A stretch of DNA of 64,000 bases, taken from J029 sp964482495 (GTDB lineage Bacteria; Planctomycetota; UBA1135). The stretch is from NCBI GenBank assembly GCA_964482495.1, contig CAYZXS010000003.1, forward strand, positions 62,001-126,000, given 5' to 3'. Shown here piece by piece: positions 41,074-49,335 of this stretch (position 1 is the first letter of the stretch; the number at the start of each line of letters is the position of its first letter). The position numbers were made by a program, and so were the translations under genes. The notes below the pieces were generated by a model, which saw only the letters and a program-made list of their open reading frames with translations, searched no databases and was not told the origin of the DNA.

Positions 41074-42735
41074 ATGCACCAACTTCCCGCGATTTTTCTT
41101 TTTCTTTCCTTCTTCCCTGGTCTCGCGATTCCCGCTGCGGCCCAAGATCCGGTCGGAGGCGGCGTCCCGAGCCGTCTCCACCATTGGCAGAGTCCGGCCA
41201 AGGAAAACTTGGGCGACGCCGTCCTCGGGGGGGTCGACCTCGACGGCGACGGCGTCTCGGACCTCGCGATCGGGGCGCCCGGGGGTTCGATGTCAGGCGG
41301 CACGCTGGGCCGAGTGGAGTTCCGCTCCGGCATCAGCGGCCAACTCATCCGGAGCCTCGCGGGCGCACCCAGCTTCGGCGCGAGCCTTGCCGCGCTGCCA
41401 GACCTCGACGGCGACGGAATCCAGGAGGTCGCGGTCGGCGAGCCGTGGGCGTTTTCCTCAGACGGGGCGATCCACGTCTACGGAGGCGGCACCGGCCAGC
41501 TCCGCTACAGCCTAGCGACGACCTGGCCGGGTTACGCGGAGACCGGGGTGGCCCTGGCCTCGGCACCGGACCTCGATGGGGATGGCCTCGACGACTTCTA
41601 CGGTACCTCGCCCGGAGCGCGGCTCCAGGTCGGGCCGACCTTCCTCGGGCTAGGCCGGGTGGCCGCCTACTCTTCTGCCGACGGCCGGGTGATCTGGGAG
41701 GCCTGGGGGCCGACCGAGACCACCGGCTTCGGCGCCGCGGTCGCGCCCATCGGCGACTTCGACGGCGACGGCGTGCCCGACCTCGTGGTCGGCGCACCCG
41801 AGGCGGGCAACGGCAGCATCTCCCTCGCCGGGGCCCTCTTCTTCCTCTCCGGTGCCGACGGCGCGGAGCTGCTGGTGGTGCCCGGCGGGGCGTACGGGCA
41901 GCACTACGGGTCCTCCCTCGCCGGCGGCGGGGACTTCGACGGCGACGGCGTCGACGACTTGTTGGTTGGCGGGGAGATCCTCTCCGGCGGGGACGCCGCC
42001 ACGCTCTGGCAGCTCCCCGAGAAGGAGGTCGGGGTGCTCCGCGGCGGAGCCGGGACCTGGCTCGACGACTGGGACGGCGACGGCAAGCAAGAGTTCGTGG
42101 TCTCCGGTCCCGCCCACTGGTCCAACCCGGTCCAAGGGGAGAGCGTCGTCGTCTTCTCCGGCGCCACCCAGCGGCCGCTGCTGCGCTGGGACGGTTGGGC
42201 GGGCATCCCCTGGATCCATGCCCCCGTCCCGACCGCCGTGGGCGACCTCGACGACGACGGCCTCGACGAGCTCGCCATCGTCTCGTGGGAAGCCGTCAGC
42301 GGCTTCTTCGATCCCCAGCTGGAGGTGTTCCGGTTCCAACCTTGCTTGCGGAGCAGCGGCGACCGGCTCTCCATCGCCACGGGTGGCGCGGTGGTCTTCC
42401 AGGCCGACTTCCCGGCCGACGCCGCCGGCGATCTCTACCAGCTCCTCTGCTCGGCATCGGGGACGGGACCCTCCTGGCTCAACGGGGTGCAGGTCCCGCT
42501 CTCGGTGGACGCCTTCCTGTTGCGCTGCGTGCTCGGGATCTACCCTGCGGAGCTGCTGCGCCCGTCCGGCTTCCTCAACGCCGACGGCGACGCCCTCAGC
42601 TTCGTGGTCGCCGCTCCTTACCAGCTCCCGGCGAGTCTCGTCGGGGATCGCTTCGATTTCGCCTTCGTCTGCGGCCCGACGGGCGGCCCGTGGCGCTATT
42701 CCTCGGTCGCCGTCGCGCTGGAGATCCTGCCGTGA
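41074..42735 (+). CDS. Secreted FG-GAP beta-propeller protein, first of tandem pair
   Basis: A 553-residue exported protein. The signal peptide is followed by mature sequence from about residue 24 (LFLSFFPGLAIPAAAQ). Seven calcium-loop repeats occur near residues 56 (DLDGDGVSD), 111, 167, 229, 289, 332 and 391, consistent with a seven-bladed propeller of integrin-alpha type. Residues about 437-553 are the type-1 C-terminal module (FPADAAGDLYQLLCSASGTG, VPLSVD, LVGDRF, WRYSSVAVALEILP). The downstream gene encodes a paralogue and overlaps its stop by 4 bp (GTGA). No catalytic motif is present; extracellular binding is inferred. Confidence 0.85.
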   Translation: MHQLPAIFLFLSFFPGLAIPAAAQDPVGGGVPSRLHHWQSPAKENLGDAVLGGVDLDGDGVSDLAIGAPGGSMSGGTLGRVEFRSGISGQLIRSLAGAPSFGASLAALPDLDGDGIQEVAVGEPWAFSSDGAIHVYGGGTGQLRYSLATTWPGYAETGVALASAPDLDGDGLDDFYGTSPGARLQVGPTFLGLGRVAAYSSADGRVIWEAWGPTETTGFGAAVAPIGDFDGDGVPDLVVGAPEAGNGSISLAGALFFLSGADGAELLVVPGGAYGQHYGSSLAGGGDFDGDGVDDLLVGGEILSGGDAATLWQLPEKEVGVLRGGAGTWLDDWDGDGKQEFVVSGPAHWSNPVQGESVVVFSGATQRPLLRWDGWAGIPWIHAPVPTAVGDLDDDGLDELAIVSWEAVSGFFDPQLEVFRFQPCLRSSGDRLSIATGGAVVFQADFPADAAGDLYQLLCSASGTGPSWLNGVQVPLSVDAFLLRCVLGIYPAELLRPSGFLNADGDALSFVVAAPYQLPASLVGDRFDFAFVCGPTGGPWRYSSVAVALEILP

Positions 42736-44330
42736 TTCGTCTCCTCCTTCCGCTCTCCATCCTCCTCGTCTCCGCCCCCCTCACCGCTCAAGGCGGTGTG
42801 AGGGAGGACTACTTCCGCTGGGAGGGCACGGCCCCCGGGGTCTGGCTCGGCAGCGAGGTGTGGGCGTTGCCGGACCTCGACGGCGACGGCGACCCGGAGA
42901 ACGCCGTCTGGGGGGACTTCACCAGCACCGCGGGGTACTCCGGCATCCAGATCCGCTCGAGCTCTGGGTCGGCGCCTCGGTACGTGCTGCCGGCGACGCT
43001 CAACGCCGACCTCGCCGCGACCGACGACGTCGACGGCGACGGAGTCCTGGACCTCTTCGTCAGCGAGGACTACGGCGGATGGAGCCACGGCACCTGCTCC
43101 CTCTATTCAGGCGCCACCGGCTCCCTCCTCTACACCATTACCGCCAGCTCCGCCGCGGACCGCTTCGGAAGCGCCATCCTGGTCCTCCCGGACCGGGACG
43201 GCGACGGGGTCCGTGAGGTCGCGGTCGCCGCGCCGACCTCTGGCCTCCAAGGGGTCGTGCGGGTCTATTCGGGCGCCACCGGGACCCACCTCCAGGACGT
43301 CTCACCGGCGAGCGGAGACTCCTTCGGGTCCCGCTTGTTCACCACCGGCGACCTGGACGGCGACGGCCTGCTCGACTGGGCCGCGCGCCTGGAGGATGGC
43401 GCCGAACTCGTCAGGACCTTCTCGTCCGCGAGTTTGCAGCCCCTCTTCGACGTCCAACCGGCGGTCCCTGAGGGCTCCTTTGCGCATTCTGGAGGGCGGA
43501 TCGGCGACCTCGACGGCGACGGCATCGACGACCTCGCCTTCGGGGTGGAGAACTGCCAGCACTGGGGCCACGCGATCGTCTTCTCCGGCGCCGACGGCTC
43601 CGAACTCAGGAACTGGGACGGGCTCAGCCTGCACGTCTGGGCAATCGGCCGCGAGCTCGCTGCCGCTGGTGATCTCGACCGGGACGGGTCGCCGGAACTG
43701 GCCCTCGTGAGCCAGAAGACCGGCTCCTCGAATCCGCCTCAGCTGGTCCTGCTGTCGCTCACCGACGGTAGGCTCATGCAGCGCTTCCTGCTGGACGCCA
43801 TCCAGTCGTGGACGCCAATTGTCGTGATCGACTCCGTAGAGCGGGATGGGGAGCATGCCATCTTGCTGGGCTCGGGGTTGGTTTCGGTCAACGGCTTCGC
43901 TTCCGCCGGCGTGGTCGAATCCTGGACCTGGTACGAGGGACTGCACGCTACCGGCACCGACCTCGCCTCCTCCTCCGGCGGCTTCCTCGGTTTCCGCGTC
44001 GACCTCCCGCCCAGCGCCGCAGGGGACGACTTCCAGCTGCTCTTCTCCGCCGCCGGCACCGGGCCGATTTTGCTCGGCGAGGTCGAGGTGCCGTTGACGG
44101 TCGATGCCCTGCTGGCCCAGTGCTCCTTCGGCCGCTACCCGGCGGTCGTCCGGAGCGCCACCGGCACCCTGGACGCCGACGGCGACGGCACCGCCTGGAT
44201 CTTCGCCTACCCCAACCAGTTGGACCCGGCGCTGGTCGGCCGCACCATCCACGCCGCCGCGGTCTGCGCGCCTCCCGGGGGGACCTGGCGTTACAGCTCG
44301 GTTGCCTTGCCGATCGAGATCACCCCTTGA
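42732..44330 (+). CDS. Secreted FG-GAP beta-propeller protein, second of tandem pair
   Basis: A 532-residue paralogue of the upstream protein. The GTG at 42732 overlaps the previous stop and begins a compact signal peptide (VIRLLLPLSILLVSAPLTAQ). Repeats lie near residues 50 (DLDGDGDPE), 99 (DVDGDGVLD), 155 (DRDGDGVRE), 209 (DLDGDGLLD), 260 (DLDGDGIDD) and 316 (DLDRDGSPE); a seventh may be degenerate. Residues about 416-532 are the type-1 C-terminal module (LPPSAAGDDFQLLFSAAGTG, VPLTVD, GTLDADGDG, LVGRTIHAAAV, WRYSSVALPIEITP). The closest relative of that module in this window is in the upstream gene, so a recent tandem duplication is likely. A strong hairpin lies just past its stop. Confidence 0.85.
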   Translation: MIRLLLPLSILLVSAPLTAQGGVREDYFRWEGTAPGVWLGSEVWALPDLDGDGDPENAVWGDFTSTAGYSGIQIRSSSGSAPRYVLPATLNADLAATDDVDGDGVLDLFVSEDYGGWSHGTCSLYSGATGSLLYTITASSAADRFGSAILVLPDRDGDGVREVAVAAPTSGLQGVVRVYSGATGTHLQDVSPASGDSFGSRLFTTGDLDGDGLLDWAARLEDGAELVRTFSSASLQPLFDVQPAVPEGSFAHSGGRIGDLDGDGIDDLAFGVENCQHWGHAIVFSGADGSELRNWDGLSLHVWAIGRELAAAGDLDRDGSPELALVSQKTGSSNPPQLVLLSLTDGRLMQRFLLDAIQSWTPIVVIDSVERDGEHAILLGSGLVSVNGFASAGVVESWTWYEGLHATGTDLASSSGGFLGFRVDLPPSAAGDDFQLLFSAAGTGPILLGEVEVPLTVDALLAQCSFGRYPAVVRSATGTLDADGDGTAWIFAYPNQLDPALVGRTIHAAAVCAPPGGTWRYSSVALPIEITP

Positions 44331-44342
44331 CGCAGCCGCTTC

Positions 44343-46004
44343 TCAGGAGCTGCTGACCGGCGCCGGCACCGGCCCGCCGGTCAGCAGCTCCAGCACCGCC
44401 GCGGCGCTCCAGCTGAACTGCGGCACCGCCGGGCGTTCGCCGTGGCAGGGGGCGCCGGTCAGCGGCGAGTAGCACTCGGCGAAGCCGGGGTAGGCGGCGA
44501 CGGCGTCGAGCAGCCGCTCGCGGGCGCCGGCGCCGCGGTCGCCCTCGCCGCCGCGGTCGAGCACCACCAGCGCCATCGCGGCGTGGTCCAACCAGACGCC
44601 GCCGTTCCAGTAGCCGTCGGGGTCGAAGCCGGGCTCCGAGGCGGCCAGCGACGGGAAGGGCATCGGGGTGTCGAAGTGGGCGGGTTCGCGCAGCAAGCCC
44701 CGCACCGCCGCCGCCTGCTTGCTGCGCGCCGCGCCCGACCAGACCGGCAGCCAGCAAGCGGCGGACAGCACCCCGGTGCTGCGCCCCTGCAGGTCGTGGT
44801 CGCAGAAGGCGCCGCGCTCGCGGTCCCAGAGCCGGTTCTGCATCAGCTTCGCCATCTGCCCCTCGCGTTCGAGCCAGGCTCCTTCGTCGAGGCCGGCCGC
44901 CTGATACAGCCGGGCCATGGCGCCGAAGTCCACCTGCAAGTAGGCGTGCAGGTCTGGCTGGTACAGGCCGATCAGCTGCCAGTCGCCGTGCGGGCGTAGC
45001 CGCGCCCCGGCGAAGCGCAGCGAGTCGTCCCAGCCGCTGTCCCACATCGCCGTGCAGCGGTCGACGCCGCCGTGGCGGTACATGGCCTCGCCGGTCGCGC
45101 GGCGGTTCCGGGCCCACCAGCGCAGCTGGCCGACGCAGCGCTCGCGCAGGGCGGCGAGCGGATCGGTCCCGTCCTCCAACCCCTCCGCTTCCGGCACGCC
45201 TGCCCGGCGCAGGGCGTCGAGGGCCCAGGCGGCCATCGGCGGCTTGGTGTTGAGGCGGTTGTTGGCCGAGGGCTCCGGCATCACGGTGTCGGGAACCATG
45301 GCGTCGGCGTCTTCGCCGAAGAACTGCGCCCGCAGCTGCGCCAGGCCGAGCGCCGGGTCGAAGCGCGCCAGAGCGTGGGCGTGCTTCCAGGAGTCCCAGC
45401 CCCAGAAGCCGCGGTAGGCGAAGGGGGAGGGGACGACGCCCTCGTCGGGCAGGCCGCGCACGGCGGCGCGCCGGTTCCACTGCAGGGTGGCGACGGCGCG
45501 GGCGAGCAGCAGCCGGTCGCGCTCGCCCTCGCCGCGGAAGCCGGCGAAGGCGGCGGCCAGCCGCTGGTCCCAGCGCCGGCGGTTGATGGCGAAGAAGTCG
45601 TCCCGCGGCGCGTCGGCCGCGTCGCCCAGCAGCACCCGCCAGCGGTCCTCGGCCAGCCGCTGCACCGTCCAGCGCAGCTCGCAGGCGACCTCCGGCGGCT
45701 CCTCGTGGTCGTAGTCGACGACCATCAGGCCGTCTCCGGCGAAGCCGATCCGCAGCTCGGCGCCGTTGGCGAGCGAGGCCTCCAGCCGGTCCATCCACAC
45801 CGCCCGCAGCCGCGCCGGCGCGCCGAGGTCGAAGCCGTGGCGGCGCTCGTTGAGGGTGTCGTGCAGCTCGAGCAGGACTCCCTCGCCCCAGGTCGCCGCC
45901 AGCCACGAGCCGTGGTCGCTGAACAAGCCGGTGACGGCGCCGTCCTGGCGCAGCGCCAGCAGGTCGGGGAAGTCGCCGGCTTCGGGAGGGCGGGGGGCGG
46001 CCAC
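44343..46004 (-). CDS. Glycoside hydrolase with (alpha/alpha)6 fold, GH63/trehalase-like
   Basis: A 553-residue protein without a signal peptide. The N-terminal 150 residues are beta-rich. The C-terminal catalytic domain shows RGFWGWDSWKHAHAL (about 198-212), AMWDSGWDDSLRF (about 319-331), NRLWDRERGAFCDHDLQGR and PDGYWNGGVWLDHAAMALVV. These features are typical of the GH37/GH63 clan, which cleaves alpha-glucosidic linkages (for example trehalose, mannosylglycerate or glucosylated glycans). GTG 46004 is the start; a TATCCT hexamer lies 8 nt before it. The upstream gene on the same strand is GH172. The specific substrate is not clear. Confidence 0.82.
   Translation of the reverse strand: MAAPRPPEAGDFPDLLALRQDGAVTGLFSDHGSWLAATWGEGVLLELHDTLNERRHGFDLGAPARLRAVWMDRLEASLANGAELRIGFAGDGLMVVDYDHEEPPEVACELRWTVQRLAEDRWRVLLGDAADAPRDDFFAINRRRWDQRLAAAFAGFRGEGERDRLLLARAVATLQWNRRAAVRGLPDEGVVPSPFAYRGFWGWDSWKHAHALARFDPALGLAQLRAQFFGEDADAMVPDTVMPEPSANNRLNTKPPMAAWALDALRRAGVPEAEGLEDGTDPLAALRERCVGQLRWWARNRRATGEAMYRHGGVDRCTAMWDSGWDDSLRFAGARLRPHGDWQLIGLYQPDLHAYLQVDFGAMARLYQAAGLDEGAWLEREGQMAKLMQNRLWDRERGAFCDHDLQGRSTGVLSAACWLPVWSGAARSKQAAAVRGLLREPAHFDTPMPFPSLAASEPGFDPDGYWNGGVWLDHAAMALVVLDRGGEGDRGAGARERLLDAVAAYPGFAECYSPLTGAPCHGERPAVPQFSWSAAAVLELLTGGPVPAPVSSS
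44346..44391. terminator. 17-bp-arm hairpin between convergent genes
   Basis: Perfect arms GGAGCTGCTGACCGGCG at 44346-44362 and its complement at 44375-44391 enclose a 12-nt loop. The hairpin begins 16 nt past the plus-strand stop (44330) and lies within the last codons of the minus-strand glycosidase, encoding ELLTGGPVPAPVSSS. No T-run is present. It may stop transcription from both sides. Confidence 0.55.
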
Positions 46005-46012
46005 GGCCAGCC

Positions 46013-46018
46013 AGGATA
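46013..46018 (-). promoter_or_regulatory. -10-like hexamer 8 nt before GH63-like gene
   Basis: TATCCT on the minus strand ends 8 nt before GTG 46004, in the 27-nt gap after GH172. This suggests a separate, leaderless promoter for the glycosidase. Confidence 0.45.
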
Positions 46019-46031
46019 GGGGTCGCCGGCG

Positions 46032-47096
46032 CTACTCCTCGACGCAGGGCAGGCCCGGCAGGTGATCGGCGGGGTGGGGGATGCGGTCGGCGACCTCGAC
46101 CCGCGGCGTGTCGGGCGCGCCAGGCTGCTCGGCGTACCAATAGGCCACCGAGGACCAGTCGTCGCTGCGGCGGTTGGCGTGCCCGTGCTCGATGGTCACC
46201 CGGATGCTGGAGTCGAACATCACCGGGTCCTCGACGTGGAAGCGGTACATCGAGATCCGGCCGCAGTAGTTCTCGCCGCCCGGCAGCGTCATGCCGGCGT
46301 ACGGGCCGCAGAAGGCCTGCCGCGGCCCCCAGGCGGTGTTGTAGTAGTCCTCGGTGCCGGTGCCGTGCAGGGTCGGCCGCGGGTCGCCGTCGAGGTAGAT
46401 CATGTCGTCGCCCTCGCCGTACCAGTTGTTCTGGTCGGTGACGCGCAGGTTGTGCACGCTGAGCACGCTGCCGACGTAGTGGCCGCGGCCCTGGAAGTCG
46501 AGCAACAGGTAGTTGCCCTCGCCGCCGGGGTTCTCGCCCGCCATCTGGAAGTCCCAGTTGCTCATGCCGGCGTCGGAGATGCCCTCGCAGGGGTCCTCGC
46601 GGTTGAAGCAGGCGTGGAAGTAGGCCTGGTCCGGCTCCAGCGCCGGCCGCTGCTCCCAGTCGACGTAGTAGAAGAGGTGCTTGAGCTCGTGCCCGCTCTC
46701 GTTCAGCACCTCGACCCGCGCGCCGCGGCGGAAGGGCATCGGGAAGAAGCAGTTCATGCCCTTGCCGTCCTGCGGCATCATCGACAGCGGCAGCGCGGCG
46801 AAGTTGGCGGTGTCGCCGAAGCCGACGCCGAAGAAGTCCCCGAGCGGCGCGTCGACGCTGGGCTGGTCGTGGCCGTCCCACCAGATGCGCAGGCAGGCGG
46901 TGCGCAGCAGGTGCGGGTCGTCCCCGAGGGCCGTCACCCAGAGGTGGCGGATCACCCCGGGCCCCTCGAGCTCGGCGAGGACGTGGGACTCCCCCGGCGG
47001 CACGACCACGAAGTCGAAATTGCCGCCGGAGCGATCGTAGGAGGACTCGCGGCGGCGGCGGGCGTTGCGCAGGCGGGACAGCTCTTCGAGGGCCAT
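46032..47096 (-). CDS. DUF2961 / GH172 family glycosidase
   Basis: A 354-residue protein. ATG 47096 was chosen because it begins MALEELSRLRNARRRRESSYD, the usual opening of the family, and a TATAAG hexamer lies 6 nt upstream; an earlier in-frame start would run into the promoter of the divergent ribokinase. Conserved stretches are GPGVIRHLWVT, DAPLGDFFGVGFG, NCFFPMPFR, YFHACFNRE and GTGTEDYYNTAWG. DUF2961 enzymes were reclassified as GH172 and include difructose-dianhydride-forming enzymes and arabinofuranosidases; they form trimers/hexamers. The absence of a signal peptide implies cytoplasmic action. It neighbours another glycosidase and a ribokinase. Confidence 0.85.
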   Translation of the reverse strand: MALEELSRLRNARRRRESSYDRSGGNFDFVVVPPGESHVLAELEGPGVIRHLWVTALGDDPHLLRTACLRIWWDGHDQPSVDAPLGDFFGVGFGDTANFAALPLSMMPQDGKGMNCFFPMPFRRGARVEVLNESGHELKHLFYYVDWEQRPALEPDQAYFHACFNREDPCEGISDAGMSNWDFQMAGENPGGEGNYLLLDFQGRGHYVGSVLSVHNLRVTDQNNWYGEGDDMIYLDGDPRPTLHGTGTEDYYNTAWGPRQAFCGPYAGMTLPGGENYCGRISMYRFHVEDPVMFDSSIRVTIEHGHANRRSDDWSSVAYWYAEQPGAPDTPRVEVADRIPHPADHLPGLPCVEE

Positions 47097-47102
47097 GCCG
47101 GT

Positions 47103-47108
47103 CTTATA
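47103..47108 (-). promoter_or_regulatory. -10-like hexamer 6 nt before GH172 gene
   Basis: TATAAG on the minus strand ends 6 nt before ATG 47096. It lies in the 73-bp divergent gap to the ribokinase gene, where no clear -10 box faces the other way. Confidence 0.45.
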
Positions 47109-47169
47109 CCCGGCGCGGCCGCCCGGATTGCCTGGAGATGGAGGCTCCGAAACCCGAGGATGGGGCGGA

Positions 47170-48096
47170 GTGAGCAGCCCCGTCCTCGTCGTCGCCGGCT
47201 CCGCCAACCTCGATCTGGTGGTGCGGGTGCCGCGCTTCCCGCTCCCGGGGGAGACCCTCGGCGGCGGCACTTTCGCGACTTACGCGGGCGGCAAGGGGGC
47301 CAACCAGGCGGTGGCGGCGGCCCGGCTCGGGGCCAAGGTCCGCTTCGTCGGCGCGGTCGGCCTCGACGCCCACGGCGAGGAGCTGCGCGCCAGCCTGGAG
47401 CGGGAGCGCATCGACACCGCCGGGCTGACGGGCGACCCGGAGCTGCCGACCGGCGTCGCCTCGATCGTCGTCCGCCGCGACGGCGAGAACCAGATCGTCG
47501 TCGCCCCGGGAGCGAACGCCTGCCTGTCGCCCGAGGACGTCGCCGAGCGCCTGGACGGCGCGGCGGCCCTGCTGCTCCAGCTGGAGACCCCGCTCGCGAC
47601 CGTGCTGGCTTCGGCCCGGGCGGCTCGGGACCGCGGGGTTCCGGTGATCCTCAACGCCGCGCCGGCCAAGGACCTGCCGGAGGGATTGCTCCGGGCGCTC
47701 GACCTGCTGGTGGTCAACCGGATCGAGGCCGCCCAGCTCGCCGGAGTCGCCGGCGGGGGGGAGGGCGTCGACCCCGCCGACCTGGCGGCGCGGATCCGCG
47801 ACCGCGGCGCCGCGCAGGTGGTGATCACCCTCGGCTCGGAGGGCGCGTTGTGGTGCGACGGGGACGGCGTGCTGCGGCAGCCTTCGTACCACGCGGAGGT
47901 CGTCGACGCCACCGGCGCCGGCGACGCCTTCGTCGGCGCGCTCGCGACCTGGAGGGCGGAGGGCGCGGCGCCGAGCGAGGCCCTGCGGGTCGCCTGCGCC
48001 GCCGCCGCCCTGTCCTGCACCCTGCCCGGCGCCCAGCCCTCGCTGCCGCGCCGGGCGGCGGTGTTGCAGAGGATCAGCTCTCCGGCTGCGGGCTGA
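47170..48096 (+). CDS. rbsK: Ribokinase
   Basis: A 308-residue PfkB-family sugar kinase that phosphorylates D-ribose at O5. The first signature GGKGANQAVAAARLGA (substrate-lid side) and the second DATGAGDAFVGAL (catalytic aspartate and anion hole) are complete, and SANLDLVVRVPRFPLPGET matches RbsK closely. Length equals that of E. coli RbsK. GTG 47170 is the start, with a GGGGCGGA stretch upstream. The gene is divergent from GH172 and convergent with the HAAS-domain gene, with which it overlaps by 23 bp. Other pentoses, such as arabinose or deoxyribose, are possible substrates. Confidence 0.9.
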   Translation: MSSPVLVVAGSANLDLVVRVPRFPLPGETLGGGTFATYAGGKGANQAVAAARLGAKVRFVGAVGLDAHGEELRASLERERIDTAGLTGDPELPTGVASIVVRRDGENQIVVAPGANACLSPEDVAERLDGAAALLLQLETPLATVLASARAARDRGVPVILNAAPAKDLPEGLLRALDLLVVNRIEAAQLAGVAGGGEGVDPADLAARIRDRGAAQVVITLGSEGALWCDGDGVLRQPSYHAEVVDATGAGDAFVGALATWRAEGAAPSEALRVACAAAALSCTLPGAQPSLPRRAAVLQRISSPAAG

Positions 48097-48796
48097 GGCC
48101 GGCCGGCGGCGGCGCCTGCCGCTCGCGGCGGATCTGGACCAGCAGGAAGGCGAGGTTGGCGAGCAGGATCAGCACCAAGGACACCCCTTGCAGGGCGCTG
48201 ATGGTCTTGGGATCCTCGGCGAAGATGCCGACGATCGCCGCCAGGGCCCAGAAGGCGAAGGCGTCGATCACGACCAGCGGCGGCACCCAGGCGCCGATCA
48301 CGGCCATTCCCATGCCGCTCAGGCGGCCGCCGGAGTGGCGGATGCGGGTGGCCGCGATGCTCGACAGGACCGGCCCGCCCAAGCAGCCGGCCAGGCAGAG
48401 CCAGGCGAACGCTTGAAAGACCCGTTCGCCAGCGGTCGGGCCGACGCCTTCCTCGACGACGCGGGCCACGAGCAGGGCGGGCAAGGCGACGACCACGAAG
48501 GACAGCGACCACAGCATGCCGATCGCTGCGCGCTTGCACAGCTTGGGAACGAAGTCACCGGCCGGCGCCGCGGCCAGGTCGGCGGCGTAGGCCTCCGGGG
48601 TGCCGAGCGCCGCCAGCACTTGCTCGAGCTCATCGACGCCGGCGTCCGGGCCGGCGGCCCGCAGGGCGTCGTCGATGTGCTCCTCGAGGTCCTCGAGGAT
48701 CGACTCGCGGTCGGCAGCCGGGACATGGGCCAGGGCCTCGCCGACGGCGTGTGCGTAGGCGGCGACCCGGCGTTGCAGGGAGCGGGTGTCGTTCAT
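48074..48796 (-). CDS. HAAS-domain membrane protein paired with PadR regulator
   Basis: A 240-residue protein. The N-terminal ~75 residues (VAAYAHAVGEALAHVPAADR, then ESILEDLEEHIDDAL and ALGTPEAYAADLA) are a HAAS/DUF1700-type helical signalling domain. Five hydrophobic helices follow at about 90-112, 127-150, 163-180, 183-195 and 202-220. Such genes typically follow padR and their product is thought to signal membrane state. The ATG overlaps the padR stop (ATGA), so the pair is co-translated. Its 3' end overlaps ribokinase by 23 bp. Confidence 0.8.
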   Translation of the reverse strand: MNDTRSLQRRVAAYAHAVGEALAHVPAADRESILEDLEEHIDDALRAAGPDAGVDELEQVLAALGTPEAYAADLAAAPAGDFVPKLCKRAAIGMLWSLSFVVVALPALLVARVVEEGVGPTAGERVFQAFAWLCLAGCLGGPVLSSIAATRIRHSGGRLSGMGMAVIGAWVPPLVVIDAFAFWALAAIVGIFAEDPKTISALQGVSLVLILLANLAFLLVQIRRERQAPPPAGLSPQPES

Positions 48797-49176
48797 TTTT
48801 CGTAGAGCTTGGCTTCGGCGGCGTCGAGCCCCTCATTGAGGAGCTGGTGCACGCCGTGGTGCAGGCGGCTCCATTCGCGGACCATCGACAGCAGGCGGTC
48901 GCGGCCGGCCTCGGTGAGTTGGAACCACTTGCGCGGCGGTCCGCTCTCGGAGGGGCGGCGGTACGTCGCCAGGCAACCCTCCCGGTGGAGCCGCTGGAGG
49001 ATGGGGTAGACCGTGCCTTCGTTCATCGTCAGGCCGTCGACCTGCTTGAGCCGCTGCACGATCTGGTAGCCGTACCCGTCCTCCTGGCTCAGCACCACCA
49101 GGGTGCAGATCTCGAGCAGGCCCTTGCGGAGCTGGGTCAGCCAGCGCTGCTCTTGCGGAGGTCCGGTATCAGCCAT
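48793..49176 (-). CDS. PadR-family transcriptional regulator
   Basis: A 127-residue winged-helix repressor. ATG 49176 is the start; an earlier in-frame start would lie upstream of the operator. The core is LRKGLLEICTLVVLSQEDGY, IVQRLKQVDGLTMNEGTVYP and ILQRLHREGCLATYRRPSES, the standard PadR domain, followed by GPPRKWFQLTEAGRDRL and a dimerisation helix. A palindromic operator (49181-49201) sits 4 nt upstream and overlaps the promoter, so autoregulation is likely. It controls at least the downstream HAAS gene. Confidence 0.9.
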   Translation of the reverse strand: MADTGPPQEQRWLTQLRKGLLEICTLVVLSQEDGYGYQIVQRLKQVDGLTMNEGTVYPILQRLHREGCLATYRRPSESGPPRKWFQLTEAGRDRLLSMVREWSRLHHGVHQLLNEGLDAAEAKLYEK

Positions 49177-49180
49177 CGAG

Positions 49181-49201
49181 CTATACTGTAATGCGGTATA
49201 G
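49181..49201. promoter_or_regulatory. PadR-type operator/promoter
   Basis: CTATAC (49181-49186) and GTATAG (49196-49201) are inverted arms around 9 bp, the ATAC...GTAT layout known for PadR operators. On the minus strand TTGTCT and TACAGT, 16 bp apart, form a promoter whose -10 end lies in the operator. Bound PadR would block its own transcription. Confidence 0.75.
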
Positions 49202-49318
49202 CCCAAAGACAAGTAGGAATCTCGAGGATTCGTAGAGTCCGCCTAAGTGGCCGAAGAAAATGAACTTATGGTCTCCGGCTAGCGGCCTGCCGCCGTGGCG
49301 AGGCGTCGCCATGAGGGG

Positions 49319-49324
49319 CATACT
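49319..49324 (+). promoter_or_regulatory. -10-like hexamer before GH127 gene
   Basis: CATACT ends 11 nt before ATG 49336 and there is no Shine-Dalgarno sequence. The preceding 117 bases from 49202 hold no gene; a small palindrome (GAATC...GATTC, 49217-49231) is the only other structure. Confidence 0.4.
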
Positions 49325-49335
49325 GCGGTCTGGCC

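Noticed and set aside
41184..42731. Upstream extension of the second FG-GAP gene through the first one.
   Set aside because: The stretch before GTG 42732 in this frame is Arg-rich and lies over the first propeller gene; a signal peptide begins exactly at GTG 42732.
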